Positions 12,854-23,450 are shown, counted from the stretch's first letter. The stretch is 64,000 nucleotides of DNA from Heliocidaris tuberculata (GCA_025618425.1 CM046850.1:12188971-12252970), one strand, 5' to 3'. Notes: generated by a model not told the origin, from the sequence alone. Translations and numbers: made by a program.

Positions 12854-15800
12854 TAGTTGTAGCTGTGTGTGTTTCGTTTGGCAGCAGTGCTGACTAAAAT
12901 CTAGACTAAAATCTGTAACTTTACTAGCCTAGCTAGCCCTGGGTAAAAGTAGAACAGGAATATTGAGATATATTACTGTATACTGTTTATCTAGCTATGC
13001 ATAAATGAGACTTTCAAATAAATATGATGAAAGTCTACTTCTTACAATTGTAGATATATTAAATGCACTTTTGGATACCCGGTATATGTTTATTTTGCAT
13101 ACACCAATTGGTTAGTTATCTCTATAACTAACCAATAGTGTTGAAACATTGAAATAACCAGTTGAAATCCTCTCACTAGATTTTAAGTGTTTTTGTCATA
13201 TCTTTATAAAAATGAGTTACTCTACGAGGTACATCTGTCATGCTTCTTTTAGATACAGTCATCCGTGTCAGAGTCATGAAGGCTGATCTTGTTACCTGCA
13301 CTTGCTTTACGGGCATGAAGTAGTCAGGGTGAGTGTATGGATTGTAATGGGTTGGAAGTAAAGAAATATTCACATCATTGTAATTTGCATGTGCATGATA
13401 AAGAACTTTGTTTTAATGAAGTGCCGTGAAGTTCAAGTAAGATAATTTGTTTCATTGCTCATTAAGACTATATTAGCAGAGTACTCTGATGTACATATAC
13501 ATTATGCTGTTGTTTCTTATTGTGAAACTTTCTCTTTGCTATACATGTACTAGATTCTTGTGGCATTTACTTTTAAATCATATATTGATTTGCTATTTAT
13601 GAAATGCTATAAAGTTTTCACTAATGAATCAGGTAAGGCATCTTGTCTATTGTTCTTAGTGTTATATCTATTTGATATTTGAAGCAGCTCGGTCTAGCAT
13701 CTTAACGAGTCAATCGTTTGGTTTAAAGTATAATTGCCATTGAAACGTGATGATAATATATGTATATATTTCTACAACTGTTTGTTACAGCATGTACACC
13801 AGTGACATGTATTTGTTATTTTGTTGTATTTTCATACAGGTTCTTCTTGTTCTTCTTCTTCTCCTTGTTCTTCATCTTGTGCTTCTTTATTGCTATGTTA
13901 TACTCCATTACGACGGGAGGAATAAAAGTGGAAAGACCCTATATCATCTTCTTCTGGGTTTTTATTTTCCTGTGTTAATCTTGGCGTCACGGACGGGATT
14001 CCTCCAGATGGGACGTCGTCACACAAGAACCCTGACTGTGCAGGACTGATGTGATCAGCCAGTTGTTTCTACCACCAAGGGACCTGGAAACCTCGATTCC
14101 AGAGTGGTTGACTTCAATGTGTGAAGTATTTGTCATGATTAGTGGACATTTAAATACTTTTATCAACATGGACTAGTTGGCAAGATTTTCACATGGAAAA
14201 GTTGCGCGCATCTGCTCCGTACACCCCTCCGAATCCCTTTTAACACGGGAAATGAACATCGAAAACAACGCTTTTTGATGAAATGGCTATAATTACGTAA
14301 AATAAGTCATGTTTTTCACAAAACTTTTGACGGTTTTTTGAAAGTTTAAAAAGTTTTGCTTAAAATGATACCAAACTTGCTATTATTCTAATAGCACAAA
14401 GAGTTGGACTTTTGACGTTTGAATTTCAACTTTTTCAGCTTGTCAATGGAGATTGTGCCATTTTTCCCTATTTTGGTGAGTAGTTGGTACAATCAATGGC
14501 CTGCCAAATATCACTGGAGTGTGGTATCAATTTTCTTTGGATGTGGATTCATGAATTGCTAAACTTTATTACTCCTTTTGACATGGGGAGACTGCATGAT
14601 AGTTCATTACAAATTGATTGTATATGATTGTATTGTATTCATCAATTTGTTAGGAATTGTCAACTTGTTATAATATTACATGATAGGCCTATTTGGTCAA
14701 TCAAATACTTGATTCATGAATTGCATATCTTAGGTAGATGTTAGAAAACTTCACACACTAGCAAATTTGGGATGCAGTTGTAACATGTTATTTCCATAGA
14801 AAGTTAAAGTGTGTGTATCATGTGTGTGTGTGTATTATGGCTAATGCTGTAAACGCTGTTATTTTCACGCGATTAAATTTTCGCGCGATTAAATTTTCGC
14901 GCTGAGCGACCCCAAAACATATTCCCGGGATCTTAAATTCGCGCTGCACAATTGCACGTTCGAATGTGCACCCACTCCATTTATTAATTTACACACACGC
15001 AGTCCATTCAAATGCATACGGCATGCGCAACTACACACACGTGCTCAAAAAATTTGTTAGGAATTGTCAACTTGTTATAATATTATATGATAGGCCCATT
15101 TGGTCAATCAAATACTTGATGAATTGCATATCTTAGGTACATGTTAGAAAACTTCACACACTAGCAGATTTGGAATTCAGCTGTAACATGCTACATGTAT
15201 TTGCATAGAAAGTTACAGTGTGTGTATCGTGTGTGCGTGCGTGTGTGTGTGCCCTTACATAGATACACTTGTGGGGTACAGAAAACAAAAGAGCAAAATG
15301 TTGGCCTTTATTCCGTCATGCTTGTGGGGTACAAAATACAATAGGAGAAGTGCTTGTGGGGTACAAAGGAAAAAAGGAGAAAACAATACAGTTTCCCACA
15401 AGTCAATGTGTGTGAGGGTGGGTGTGTGTGTGTGTGTGTATTATGACTAATACCAGTTAGGCCTGTATACATGTACATAAATAATTAAAGACCATGTAAG
15501 GCTAATATACAAATATACAGGGCCCGAGGAAATCTAGTGCGATCTATGGGGTCGGTCAAAGTGACTACAGTCCTCTATTTCCTCGAGGGGCGAGAGCCCC
15601 GAGAGAAATAGATGATTGACTGAGTGAGGCCGACCCCATAGATCGCACTAAATTTCCGAACAAAGGCCCTGTATATTTGTTTTATATCCATCATCAACAA
15701 TTAAATATATTTGGATTTAACTTTGATCTAGATATGACAAATTAATGTTAGATGGTATAAATCTCGTGTTGTTGTTAAATCTATATACGGTTAGAGCAAA

Positions 15801-18800
15801 ACACAGTGGACGCTAACTAACTTAGAATAGATTAACGATTAGTAGTTGCTGAGCCTGACACCGACCCCGCAGATCGAAGTAGACTTCAGAATAAAGGCCC
15901 TGTATATCAATTTTCTTTTATAGGCCTCTAGGACTAGGTAGTCTATAAAATCAAGTTAATTTTAATCATGTTATAAAGTGTTAAAAGGTAGATCTAGATC
16001 TATACTGTAACGTAATTGGTGAAAGTCTCAAAGTAAAAAGTATATAGCTAACGTTAGTATGAACTGCACAGGCACAGTTAGATTAAAACTTTATATTAAA
16101 AAAAAAAATTATAAATTTAATACTAGGCTATGCCTAACTTAGTCTTCGGGTCGGCTAGCACTTAATTAATGTTAATTACTACTACTGTTAGAGTTTGGTA
16201 GGCTAATGTTAAATAGATCTATATTTAGGTCTAACTTTGTTACTAAATAAAAAGTATACCCAGACGTTGTGTTTCTGGACAGGTTGGTTATCTGAACAGG
16301 TCATTTTAAAACAGTAAATCTAACACAATGTCATGCAAATTGTCAAGAATCTTTGACAAGATAGGTTGACAGAATTATTAATTGCATATATTTACTAGGC
16401 TTAGTGTTACTTCATGGATATTTTGCAAAATTGACAGCTATTTTTTGTTCAGTGTCCGCCCCCCCTCACTTTTCTTTATATGGATTCATGAAAATTCTCG
16501 GGCTCGGCGTAATTTCACTGGTGCCTGCGCCGTCCCATCGCGGGAGTTACCCGAGGGAGACTACTGGCTGCTCGCCGTAAGCGTCAGAAGAAATGATTCT
16601 AGGGAGCAAGGGGCAGTCGGAGGCTAGCTAGGCATGATAGTAAAAAAAACTCATACTCTGAAAAGTTTGACGTCACTATTCTGGTAGAATTATGATTAAT
16701 CACATGAAGTGCTTTCGACCAATCCAAGAGCAAGAAATTTTCAATGAGGGATATAATACACATTGTAACTTGATGTGTGGGTGTGTGTGTGTGTATATTA
16801 GCTGTAGCTGTGTGTGTTAAGTTTGGCAGCAGTGCTGACTAAAATCTAGACTAAAATCTGTAACTTTACTAGCCTAGCTAGCCCTGGGTAAAGATAGAAC
16901 AGGAAATATGGAGATATATTACTGTATACTGTTTAGCTAGCTATGCATAAATGAGACTTTCAAATACATTGTAAATATGAAAGTGTACTTCTTACACTTG
17001 TAAATTTATTAAATGCACTTTTGGATATATGTTTATTTTGCAAACACCAATTGGTTAGTTATAGAGGGATAGTGTTGAAACATTGAAATAACCAGTTGAA
17101 ATCCTCTCACTAGATTTTAAGTGTTTTTGTCATATCTTTATAAAGATGAGTTACTCTACGAGGTACATCTGTCATGTTTCTTTTAGATACAGTCATCCGT
17201 GTCAGAGTCATGAAAGCTGATCTTAGTCACCTGCACTTGCTTTATGGGCATGAAGTAGTCGGGGAGAGTGTATGGATTGTAATGGGTTGGAAGTAAAGAA
17301 ATATTCACATCATTGTAATTTGCATGTGCATGATAAAGAACTTTGTTTTAATGAAGTGCAGTGAAGTTCAAGTAAGATAATTTGTTTCATTGCTCATTAA
17401 CCCTTTCAAGACAATTGACCACGTTTTGTGGTTTGGTTAAATAACTTTTGATTCAGAGCTCTAAAAAATATACCAGATGCATGAGTAGAAAGAACAAAAA
17501 TTTCTGCACGTACTATGTCCAATTTTGTTGCATGACCATATTGCGTTTGATGCCAGGAATCTTAAAAAACAAGAATAAGCTTTGAAATCCTTAAATTGGC
17601 AACACAATGTGAGGTTCATAATCATTGTTTTTTATCGAAATTTGCATTTTTTTCAACTTTTTGACAAAATTCCTTACCATGTACATTGTTTTCAAAGACA
17701 TTACACCTTATTAGAACCATGTAGCACTAAAAGAAAAATGTTATTGTTGCCAATTCGATGAACAGAACGTGATCAATTTAGCCCTTAAATAATTCCTGTC
17801 CTGAAAGGTTTCAGACTAAATTAGCAGAGTACTCTGATATACGTATACATTGTGCTGTTGTTTCTTATTGTGAAACTTTGTCTTTGCTATACATGTACTA
17901 GATTCTGTGGTATTTACTTTTAAATCATATATTGATTTGCTAGTTATGAAATGCTTTAAAGTTTTCACTAATGAATCAGGTTAGGCATCTCGTCTATTGT
18001 TTTTAGTGTTATATCCATTTGATATTTGAAGTAGCTCAGTCTAGCATCTGAACAAGTCAATCGTTTGGTTTAAAGTATAATTGCCATTGAAACGTGATGA
18101 TAATATATGTATATATTTCTACAACTGTTTGTAACAGCATGTACACCAGTGACATGTATTTGTTATTTTGTTGTATTTTCATTCTGGTTCTTCTTGTTGT
18201 TCTTCATCTTTTTCTTCTTTATTGCTATGTTATTCTCCGTTACGACGGGAGGAATAAAAGTAGAAAGACCCTATACCATCTTCTTCTGGGTTTTTATTTT
18301 CCTGTGTTACATTCTTATGATTCAGTTTTTATCATTACATGTAGATGTCTGTGGACACTTTGGGGTTCTTATTTTCACCATAGGCTGTGCTAATAATGCA
18401 TGTCACATTCTTTTCGTGAAAATCTCATTTTTTAAGGTAGCCAATCTGTTTTTTTGTGTTGAGAGGTTGGCATCTCTGAGTATATTGATCCCATGGAGTA
18501 TTGTCTTACCGGTAGTCTTTCGAGATGACATTTTCTCCATCAAATGATTCGATCCAGTAACTCAAAACGACCAGAAAATTTTCATATGTCAGATGCAAAA
18601 TCAGAAAGTGGATGATAAATCCATTAACCTAAAATCATGTTTACTGCTAAGTAATTCCTGAAATAAATCCAAAACAAGCGTAAGTGTTCATTTCTGCTCA
18701 AGCGGACGCAGTGTACAGGGAAGCTAGCTTGAATGGTCCCTCATCAACCCACTGCCGAAATCCTGGGGAGATATTCACCAAGTTCCACTGTGTGTCAACT

Positions 18801-21800
18801 CATCGTGGTAGCTCAGCTAGGTCAGAAAACCATCACAATTTCAGCAGACAGCATTCATAAACATTTTACGAGTGTTAGAAGCAGACCTACCAAGTCTCGA
18901 GCATTAGGCGTGACGGTCACGCATCAGGGCTCTAACTCAAGCCCAAAAATCTCTTTCTCACGCCTGGCCTCACAGCCTATCTCCATATACATTATACTTA
19001 CCGCACAGTGAGCGCACAGTTCGTCGCCTACCTGGCGCTAATGCGCGAAAAATTTCACGCATTGCTGGTCTTTGAACTTGGTGTCTCTGTAGAAGATATA
19101 TAAGCTCCAAAATTCTGAAAAATCAGAAACTTGATGAAATATCCATTAAAACAAAATCATGTGAATGATGCCTGAAATAAATCTAAAATCCAACGATTGT
19201 TCGTCGTTTTTCTCCGAGATAGCGAGTGTGGCAGCAGCAGACTCGCAAGCTAGTTTCAACGGTTCCCCCATTAACCCACCGCCGAAACCCTTGGGGGAGA
19301 TATTCACGAAGCTCCGGTAGGAGTTACTTTCATTCAGTGGCTTGAGTGTGCGCGCGCTTTTCAATTCAGCACTCGCGTACGTGTTGCATAACCTGTGTAT
19401 AGTATACATGTATTATATTACACCTACGTTTTCGTACCTTTGTATTCCCTTCGGATTTTCGTAACAAATACAAATTTTTCGTAACGGTTGGCAGCTCTGA
19501 TTATACATGAGCAAAAAGAGCTGAAATTCACAGAGAATATGGAATCCATTTATGTTGCAGTACATCGTGCTCTTCAAGCAAAAGAACAATGTACATGTAA
19601 CTGAAAATAAGCATTAAAGTCTTCTAAATTGGCAATGTACAGGTAGAGTGGACTTTATAATCAGTATTTTTATTTCAGAGCTTTTTGATACATTTTGGAA
19701 TTATTCACAAAGATTGCTTAGATATATATGTTTTGATTTGTCTTAGAGAGTGTAAGAGTGAGAGAAAATAACGATTGTTATCAATTTGAGGTGACAAAGC
19801 TGATTCATTTAGCCCTGAAGAAAATTCTGTACCTGTATGGGTTAAATAAATGATCATTTTCCATGTGTTCAATGGCTCTTATTCATAGAGATGAAGAGTC
19901 AAGCTCTTTATTCTGTACAAATTACTGTAATTCTGTAATTGAGCCTGGACTATAGCTACAGTAGTATGGTTTTTTTCTGAATGCTAGCTTATGGGTCTTA
20001 ACATTTGAATAATGGTCCTAGCACCACCTGATGAAATGTTTTAATATTGCATTAATATTTTCAATCATGTTTATAGGAAGATTCTGCAATGTTGTTTAAA
20101 ATTGTATGGTATGCAAAAATTCCTTTTTTATTCCTAAACTTATTCATACACTGGGGGAATAAGATAGAAAGGAGAAAAATACTCTTATGGATAGTCTGCA
20201 GATGGTTAGAGGAAAGAAGAGTGAAAGACCACATAGTGATCCTGATCCTGATGGATGCTGGAAACAAGGGTTGTGGAACAATAAGATTACTAATGTCTAT
20301 AGATAGGCACCTATGGAGAAATAGAATGAGGAATAGGATTACTTCATCATGGGAACTGGGCATGAAATTCCTGGAAAGTTGCTGTAGATCCTTCAAGTAG
20401 ACAATTTAAACTTGTGTCATTGTTTTCCTTCTTTTCTCTCATCAGCATCCCAATGATAAAGCTCTCCAACATCGGCTCTGCCCCTGGAGATTACTCGGAA
20501 GATGACGACAATGATGGCATCGTCGGGGATGGGAGGTATCACCAGATGCAAGAGATGGATAATTTTGATCTGGAACATCTGGCAACATATGGAGATGAGG
20601 ATACATTGCAAGGTACTTCAATATTCCTGCATCTTGTTACCATGGTGACAATGAGGATGATTTTCTACCATGTATTTTTAAAAAAAGAGAGAGAGAAAGA
20701 GCGAGAGTGAGCAAGCAAAAGAGGAGAAAGAGAGATTCACCAGACCATTTTGATGTTTCCATAGTGACAAGATGAAGATGATTTTGTACCACCTATCATG
20801 GTGGTGATGGAGATGGTATTAGAATTTGAAGTTAGAGAAGCGATTGCATAATTAATAGCTAGGTTGATTTTTGCAAAAAGAGGGAAAGGGAGAGAGATAG
20901 AGAGACAAGAGAGAGAGAAAGGGAGTTGGTATAAAAGAAGGAAGAGGAGTAGAAGAAGAATAAAGACAGAAGAGGAGAAGAATAACACCAAGAATTGTGT
21001 GTGAGAGAACAGGGGAACAAAGAAAGAAAAAAAAACTAATGATAATCACCAAGAATGGAGATAGCCAACTCCATATGCTAGCAAGAATAGTTATTTGCAT
21101 TTTACATTCGATACTCCAAACTACCTCTCAAAATGCCCCCCCCCCCAAAAAAAAAGGAAAAAAAAAGAAGAAACAATAAAAGGAAATGCGAAAATGTGCC
21201 TCATTTACTCAAAGAAGGATGATCTCATCAAAATAGTTTTTTTTACATTGTATTATCTTGCATTGTGAGCTACATGGCATTGATCGCTCAGCAGCATTTA
21301 AATATTAAAGCCCAATCAGACACAAGGTGTTAACATCTAGAAAAAAAAAGCCCAATGGCCTGTATTCTCTAAAGAGGTTTATTTTAAACCATAGTCTAAA
21401 CCATGGTTTAAACATCCGCCGTGGTCTGAATTAAACGTAAATAAGCGTATATAAGCGCATCACTGTCCGCCCAATGCGCGTACTATGTTTGTGGAGGTTT
21501 AAACCATGGTTTAAAATAAACCTCTTTCAAGAATACGGGCCAATGTGCTTTACATTTCTGTATCTTATAACCCACAAATTAGTGAGTACACATCTCTATA
21601 GGGGCAATTGTTTGGTGCAGCTCTTTTGTTCTTTTGTAACTCCCCAAATGCTGTCTCTTGCTATCCGTTAACATTTTTTTCTGGAGTAGTTGATTGATGG
21701 GGCTGCTGCGTCATGTCTGAATGGGTCTTTGGGATGGAAAGAAAATTGTAGGGGTTTTTTGCAAACTTTGTTAGAGAAGCTTGAATTCTGGTAAAGGTGA

Positions 21801-22250
21801 AATATTAATTTTGTGTGTAAAAGAATATCTTTGTAGTAATATCACATTTCTACAAGAATTCCTCTTGAAATGCCCTCATATTCCAAATACTAAAAAAAAA
21901 AAGTTAGGAACAATTTTTTATGTGGCATGTGTGTATAGTCCCATATATCTCTATCGGTGTGCAGTGCATGTAATTTCCAACATAATCAAGTTAATTTCTT
22001 GTCATTTTGACATCACAATTACATTGATATTTATGTAACTACATATTCAACCATTCCCCCAAAATTCGAGACATTATATTTCACAGTATAATTGCATGAC
22101 CCCAACTCTACTCCATCTTTACTGCTCTCCTTTACAGCCAAGCGAAATAGTTTCAGCAACGCCCTCTACCAGTCAGAAGACGATCCAAGAGAAGATCCGT
22201 CCAAGGGCAATGGTCAAGTTTGGACAACATTTGATGAATCCACAACTTAA
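779..22250 (+). CDS. Type I membrane protein with GCC2/GCC3 (ephrin-receptor-like) Cys-rich repeats, 3' end of gene
   Basis: Six exons are supported by GT-AG sites and continuous phase: 779-940, 1908-2072, 3205-3309, 3969-4194, 20446-20612 and 22138-22250 (TAA). The 5' part of the gene lies outside the window. Exons 1 and 2 each encode a Cys-rich module of the form CxPGTx(n)CxxCxxGxYQ, ending in a Cys, matching the GCC2/GCC3 or ephrin-receptor-like fold. Exon 3 is a Thr/Ser/Pro/Asp stalk. Exon 4 carries more stalk and a Val/Ile-rich membrane helix followed by WRRR, a stop-transfer signal. Exons 5-6 give an acidic cytoplasmic tail of about 90 residues with a DYSEDDDNDG patch and an NxxY motif (NALY). 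The first three exons are all phase 1-1, typical of shuffled extracellular modules. The protein is therefore predicted to be a surface receptor or adhesion molecule, cysteine-rich outside. I cannot name an orthologue; other GCC2/GCC3 proteins include SVEP1- and ELAPOR-like proteins. Confidence 0.82.
941..1907 (+). other. Intron with GA-rich microsatellite
   Basis: No gene is seen. Positions about 1425-1755 are purine-rich with (GA)n runs, which leave the minus-strand frames open and Leu/Ser-rich. Confidence 0.7.
1908..2072 (+). CDS. Exon: GCC2/GCC3 module 2
   Basis: This is a 165-nt phase 1-1 exon after TTCTGCAG and before GTCAGT. It encodes a second Cys-rich module (CLPGTYS, CLECPKGSFQ, CEPCYGN, LSC) closely parallel to the first. 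Confidence 0.85.
3205..3309 (+). CDS. Exon: Ser/Thr/Pro/Asp stalk
   Basis: This is a 105-nt phase 1-1 exon between CACAG and GTACAT. Its 35 residues are rich in Thr, Ser, Pro and Asp without Cys, as expected of an extended O-glycosylatable stalk between the Cys-rich modules and the membrane. Confidence 0.75.
3969..4194 (+). CDS. Exon: stalk plus transmembrane helix
   Basis: This exon of 226 nt (phase 1 in, 2 out) follows CCCTCAG and precedes GTGAGT. After a Thr/Ser stalk it encodes a hydrophobic run of about 23 residues (from VVIGVCIVLLL to VVVIW) followed by RRR, a single-pass helix with a cytoplasmic positive anchor. Confidence 0.85.
4195..5456 (+). other. Start of the 16-kb intron
   Basis: No exon or transposon protein is seen here. 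The sequence is AT-rich and unique-looking apart from a short ACGATTTTATCGTAT-type repeat near 4630, which has a weak relative near 19430. Confidence 0.5.
5667..5825 (+). repeat. 5' LTR-like direct repeat
   Basis: This 159-bp repeat is identical to 10443-10601 except for one T/C difference (ATCATATAATCGG versus ATCATACAATCGG). It contains AATAAA in GCCTTAATAAAG, a plausible polyadenylation signal. Confidence 0.85.
5826..5848 (+). promoter_or_regulatory. Putative tRNA primer-binding site
   Basis: TGGTGGCAGCAGGATTCGAA begins immediately after the left repeat. TGG pairs with tRNA CCA, and GGATTCGAA resembles the complement of a T-loop. The exact tRNA is inferred (Leu-like) and not tested. Confidence 0.6.
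5988..8444 (+). CDS. Retroelement Gag/protease-like protein, catalytic Asp missing
   Basis: The ORF is 818 codons, uninterrupted, starting ATGATGGCTTACCC. The N-terminus is Pro/Gln-rich and is followed by a very acidic stretch (about 50-80). At about 124-141 there is a Cys-His cluster, CPLCSEASRPNLHHIGDC, like a zinc knuckle. At about 270-385 lies a region matching retropepsin-like domains of invertebrate LTR elements: YGNHYVRVTFITGATRNLI, and later AGTPFM and VRPAKHQI. In that family the active site reads D-S/T-G-A; here it reads I-T-G-A, so the catalytic Asp is absent. About 390-760 is Pro/Ser/His-rich with repeated PPGRPPD units, and the tail is hydrophobic. No RT follows. It may encode a structural protein mobilised by enzymes from an autonomous relative; that role is inference. 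Confidence 0.72.
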   Translation: MMAYPQYMYRYQQPRPQAQKRGHPPQSPFPIISNTYQAESCVDFPDFNHEFINNNGSETGDENNYDSFDCDDEDDLSDDDDEYSFCLPPSQDGHIVYTTIRQDGRARSSSSSLSVSHEQGVHTRRCPLCSEASRPNLHHIGDCPYLPDEYKYCVAKARQFAKTFGCASDFLSLNDEFSDINEDIPLGIPGSNSSEAGFDLLTVDQDRSSSSLGRADDLLELDESLDYMGDSYSNTGNSSELDGYHMVNPVPHSPTVASPSVLPHQASQSPCVDFCYGNHYVRVTFITGATRNLIRHSTVSRLGGEITVTPQSHASHSTEIVGKTALVFTLDGKKCLFVGLVVTSLEVEVQAGTPFMELHDVTVRPAKHQICFGDGPPFTYGPSLTVNAFVSRPFCENPTLRKPAVAKVGFAPELSGEGTTALASCYLPRKSPQTVTSISEGPTAAGTVRTLGCPPGFAPFENIVECPTPLTAVSLPSAVTHQSDVSSDVCSTGSDYPPRSPLSQLGHSGPSLQPGDPLEWTRSDAPKSVSFADDTEADIVPGVPTRPHPLLDQPFDYQLQSDVSKSAFVPDVDAALEDPLPTHHRDPSPAIHVTSSPIMVTHISDPCLQGDASSHPCDMEINNPPRQRPDALFGSSPTVDLTSARSGHHPYPVLVDAPPGRPPDAGLSAIVDITAALAGRAHHPRSKRAEPPPGRPPDIYILLHAYDTMSTHRSRPHHPFGMKARPHPSRPPDMISKPVPLVSTGHDHAMSLDSDVFSAAVIERNRISSSRAVSLPPFFSPELFILLSICNALVHMFLSIFSSRLYLFPFTVSFPLVF
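8445..10442 (+). other. Non-coding internal region of the LTR-type element
   Basis: This is T-rich on the + strand with several short hydrophobic frames (for example 8898-9272 and 9384-9893) that show no family motif. I see no RT, RNase H or integrase signatures in any frame. A purine-rich tract near 10415-10437 may be the plus-strand primer. Confidence 0.6.
10443..10601 (+). repeat. 3' LTR-like direct repeat
   Basis: This is the second copy of the 159-bp repeat, one mismatch from the first. It is followed by CTGACCTATAC, which continues the interrupted MITE sequence that ends CCCACTG at 5666. Confidence 0.85.
11169..12116 (+). other. Intronic low-complexity sequence
   Basis: No gene is seen. 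It holds a CACACC-rich stretch (about 11270-11335), long T runs (11380-11640) and a C run at about 11750. Confidence 0.6.
12117..13977 (+). repeat. Segmental duplication, copy A
   Basis: From GATTCATGAATTGCTGAACTT to TTTTCCTGTGTTA this segment matches 14546-18309 collinearly, with high identity over most of its length. Copy A contains a CTGTAAATGC MITE (12401-12747), a (GT)n run at 12823-12850, and an exon-like open segment at 13831-13977. Confidence 0.85.
12401..12747. mobile_element. MITE with CTGTAAATGC inverted ends
   Basis: It begins CTGTAAATGC and ends GCATTTACAG, with subterminal ATTTTCACGCG and CGCGAATATT also inverted. The core is CpG-rich compared with the flanks. A partial copy is in the duplicated segment at about 14845-15045. 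Confidence 0.72.
13986..14545 (+). other. Intronic sequence between duplication copies
   Basis: No gene or clear repeat is seen; this separates copy A from copy B. Confidence 0.5.
15518..15671. mobile_element. TA-flanked hairpin MITE (CAGGGCC ends)
   Basis: CAGGGCC...GGCCCTG is flanked by TA on both sides. The arms carry an inverted AGTGCGATCTATGGGGTCGG and its complement, with a small central hairpin. A decayed relative ends near 15905 (AAAGGCCCTGTATAT). The TA duplication suggests mobilisation by a Tc1/mariner-type transposase. Confidence 0.8.
15672..16755 (+). other. Intronic sequence, no gene seen
   Basis: AT-rich sequence inserted within duplication copy B; no coding or RNA gene is recognised. 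Confidence 0.5.
17401..17808. mobile_element. 408-bp MITE (CCCTTTCNNGACA ends), copy 1
   Basis: It begins CCCTTTCAAGACA and ends TGTCCTGAAAGG, short inverted ends. It is homologous over its whole length to 32096-32503. Copy A of the duplication lacks it (GCTCATTAAGACTATATTAGC near 13460), so the insertion is later than the duplication. Confidence 0.82.
18310..20445 (+). other. Rest of the long intron, with a diverged 514-bp tandem pair
   Basis: About 18590-18900 and 19105-19330 are diverged direct copies (CTGAAATAAATC, then AACCCACYGCCGAAA...GGGGAGATATTCAC). No exon was recognised before 20446. Confidence 0.6.
20446..20612 (+). CDS. Exon: acidic cytoplasmic tail
   Basis: The 167-nt exon follows CTCATCAG and precedes GTACTT (phase 2 in, 1 out). 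It joins exactly to the transmembrane exon and encodes an Asp/Glu-rich tail (DYSEDDDNDG). Confidence 0.8.
20613..22137 (+). other. Last intron of the membrane-protein gene
   Basis: It contains purine-rich GA tracts (20690-21060), poly-C/poly-A at about 21136-21170, and a MITE at 21356-21542. No gene is seen. Confidence 0.6.
21356..21542. mobile_element. Hairpin MITE with GGCCYGTATTC ends
   Basis: The inverted ends are TGGCCTGTATTC and GAATACGGGCCA. Internally, AGAGGTTTATTTTAAACC is mirrored by GGTTTAAAATAAACCTCT. CAATG flanks both sides, a possible target duplication. Confidence 0.8.
22138..22250 (+). CDS. Terminal exon of the membrane protein
   Basis: The exon follows CCTTTACAG and ends at TAA (22248-22250). 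It encodes AKRNSFSNALYQSEDD and a short tail ending DESTT; NALY is an NxxY-type motif. Confidence 0.82.
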
Positions 22251-22665
22251 TCCTGCCAAGCTTTAGTACCACCACATTTATAGTTAGTAGATTTAGACTT
22301 TCAACTTTAGATGTAAATGAAACGGTTTCTTTACTATCAACCTATACCTGAAGTATATAAGCAGAGGATACATTTTTATTGATACTCTGTACAGTTTTAC
22401 TATATGCAAGAGTACTGTAATTGCCAGTGGTACACATGTAATTATTATGAGAAATGATGTAGTGAATATGTTGCTGTTTTTTAGCCGATATCCTTATTTT
22501 GCTTTGGAAATAAGTTATGATTGACTTTCATTCATAGTAGAAGTTGACTGAATATATTTGGAATTATCCAAAATGCAACTCTTCTTGCCATATTCCTCTA
22601 TGTCTGTGTGTACGGTACTTTAACAATATTATCTCTTTGAAATAAATGTGATAACATTAGTACTA
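22251..22665 (+). other. 3' UTR with polyadenylation signal
   Basis: AATAAA occurs at 22641-22646, about 390 nt after the stop codon. The transcript end is inferred to lie 10-25 nt beyond it. Confidence 0.6.
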
Positions 22666-23289
22666 TTAGTGAGAATTTGAAATGTAAACTGCGCTGATAA
22701 AAGTAGACTTGAAATTAAACCCAGGTTAATTTTTCATGTTGTATACTAATTTATAGAAAACCAAATGTCAACCTCTTTATTCTGTACAAATCATTTACAG
22801 TAATTCTAAAACAAAGTATTTAAGAAATTTGATCAAATTATGAAGCAATGAAAATGAAAAATTAATCTTACAAAGAAATGAATTTCATTAATTCACTTAA
22901 TACAGATTTATATTAATTCAATCCATTTAAAGCAGGGTTGGAAAAAATCATGAGATTTATTTACAAAAAATAATAATGTAAAAATCGGATTAACTTGATT
23001 TAAATCATGATTTATTTGATTAAAAAAAAAAGTTATAGCACTTAATGTGTCTCCTGTAGAAAAGAGAGAGATTATATGATGGTACATGTAGATCTAATAC
23101 CAGACATTATTTAGAATACAAAAATTCTCCTTCGGATTAATATTTTGGCCAAAAAAAAAATAATAAACACTGATTTCTTTGTGATTTTTTTGTGCAACAA
23201 CAATGATTTCTTTGTGATTTTTTTGGTGCATCAACAAAATTACTTACATGTAAGTATATCTATGAATGTTCTCACTCATCCAGGTAGTA
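22666..23289. other. Intergenic AT-rich sequence
   Basis: No gene is seen; a short TTTGTGATTTTTTTG repeat lies at 23175-23225. Confidence 0.5.
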
Positions 23290-23335
23290 TAACATTGAAT
23301 ATTATAAACAAGTCAACTGGACTTACTTAGTTTTA

Positions 23336-23381
23336 GCTTGCGACGTTTCACGTCCACTCCAGGACGCTTCATCAGGCCAAC
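23336..23381 (-). ncRNA. Hammerhead-ribozyme-like motif (minus strand)
   Basis: This is the mirror copy in the other arm: CTGATGA at 23375-23369, GAAAC at 23349-23345, GTC at 23344-23342. Stem I is less well paired than in the + copy. Confidence 0.5.
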
Positions 23382-23402
23382 AACCAATTGCCACCAAAGA
23401 TC

Positions 23403-23450
23403 AGTCGGCCTGATGAAGCGTCCTGGAGTGGACGTGAAACGTCGCAAACT
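23403..23450 (+). ncRNA. Hammerhead-ribozyme-like motif (plus strand)
   Basis: CTGATGA (23410-23416) and GAAAC (23436-23440) surround a stem II (GCGTCC with GGACGT and a TGGAGT loop). GTC follows at 23441-23443, giving a predicted cleavage after C443. Stem I can form from AGT/ACT and GC/GC (403-409 with 444-450) with a small internal loop. CGTC would give only a minimal helix III, as in dimeric hammerheads of Penelope-like elements. One extra A lies between CTGATGA and stem II, which could weaken activity. Confidence 0.6.

Larger units (their letters stand above)
14546..18309 (+). repeat. Segmental duplication, copy B, expanded by insertions
   Basis: It is collinear with 12117-13977 but interrupted. 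The stretch 14650-14840 is locally repeated at 15053-15235. Unrelated sequence with a TA-flanked MITE occupies about 15511-16755, and a 408-bp MITE sits at 17401-17808. Matching resumes at 16756-17400 and 17815-18309. Confidence 0.82.

Noticed and set aside
20089..20400. 103-codon plus-strand and 111-codon minus-strand frames
   Set aside because: They overlap on opposite strands in an intron, show no domain, and end just before the real exon at 20446.
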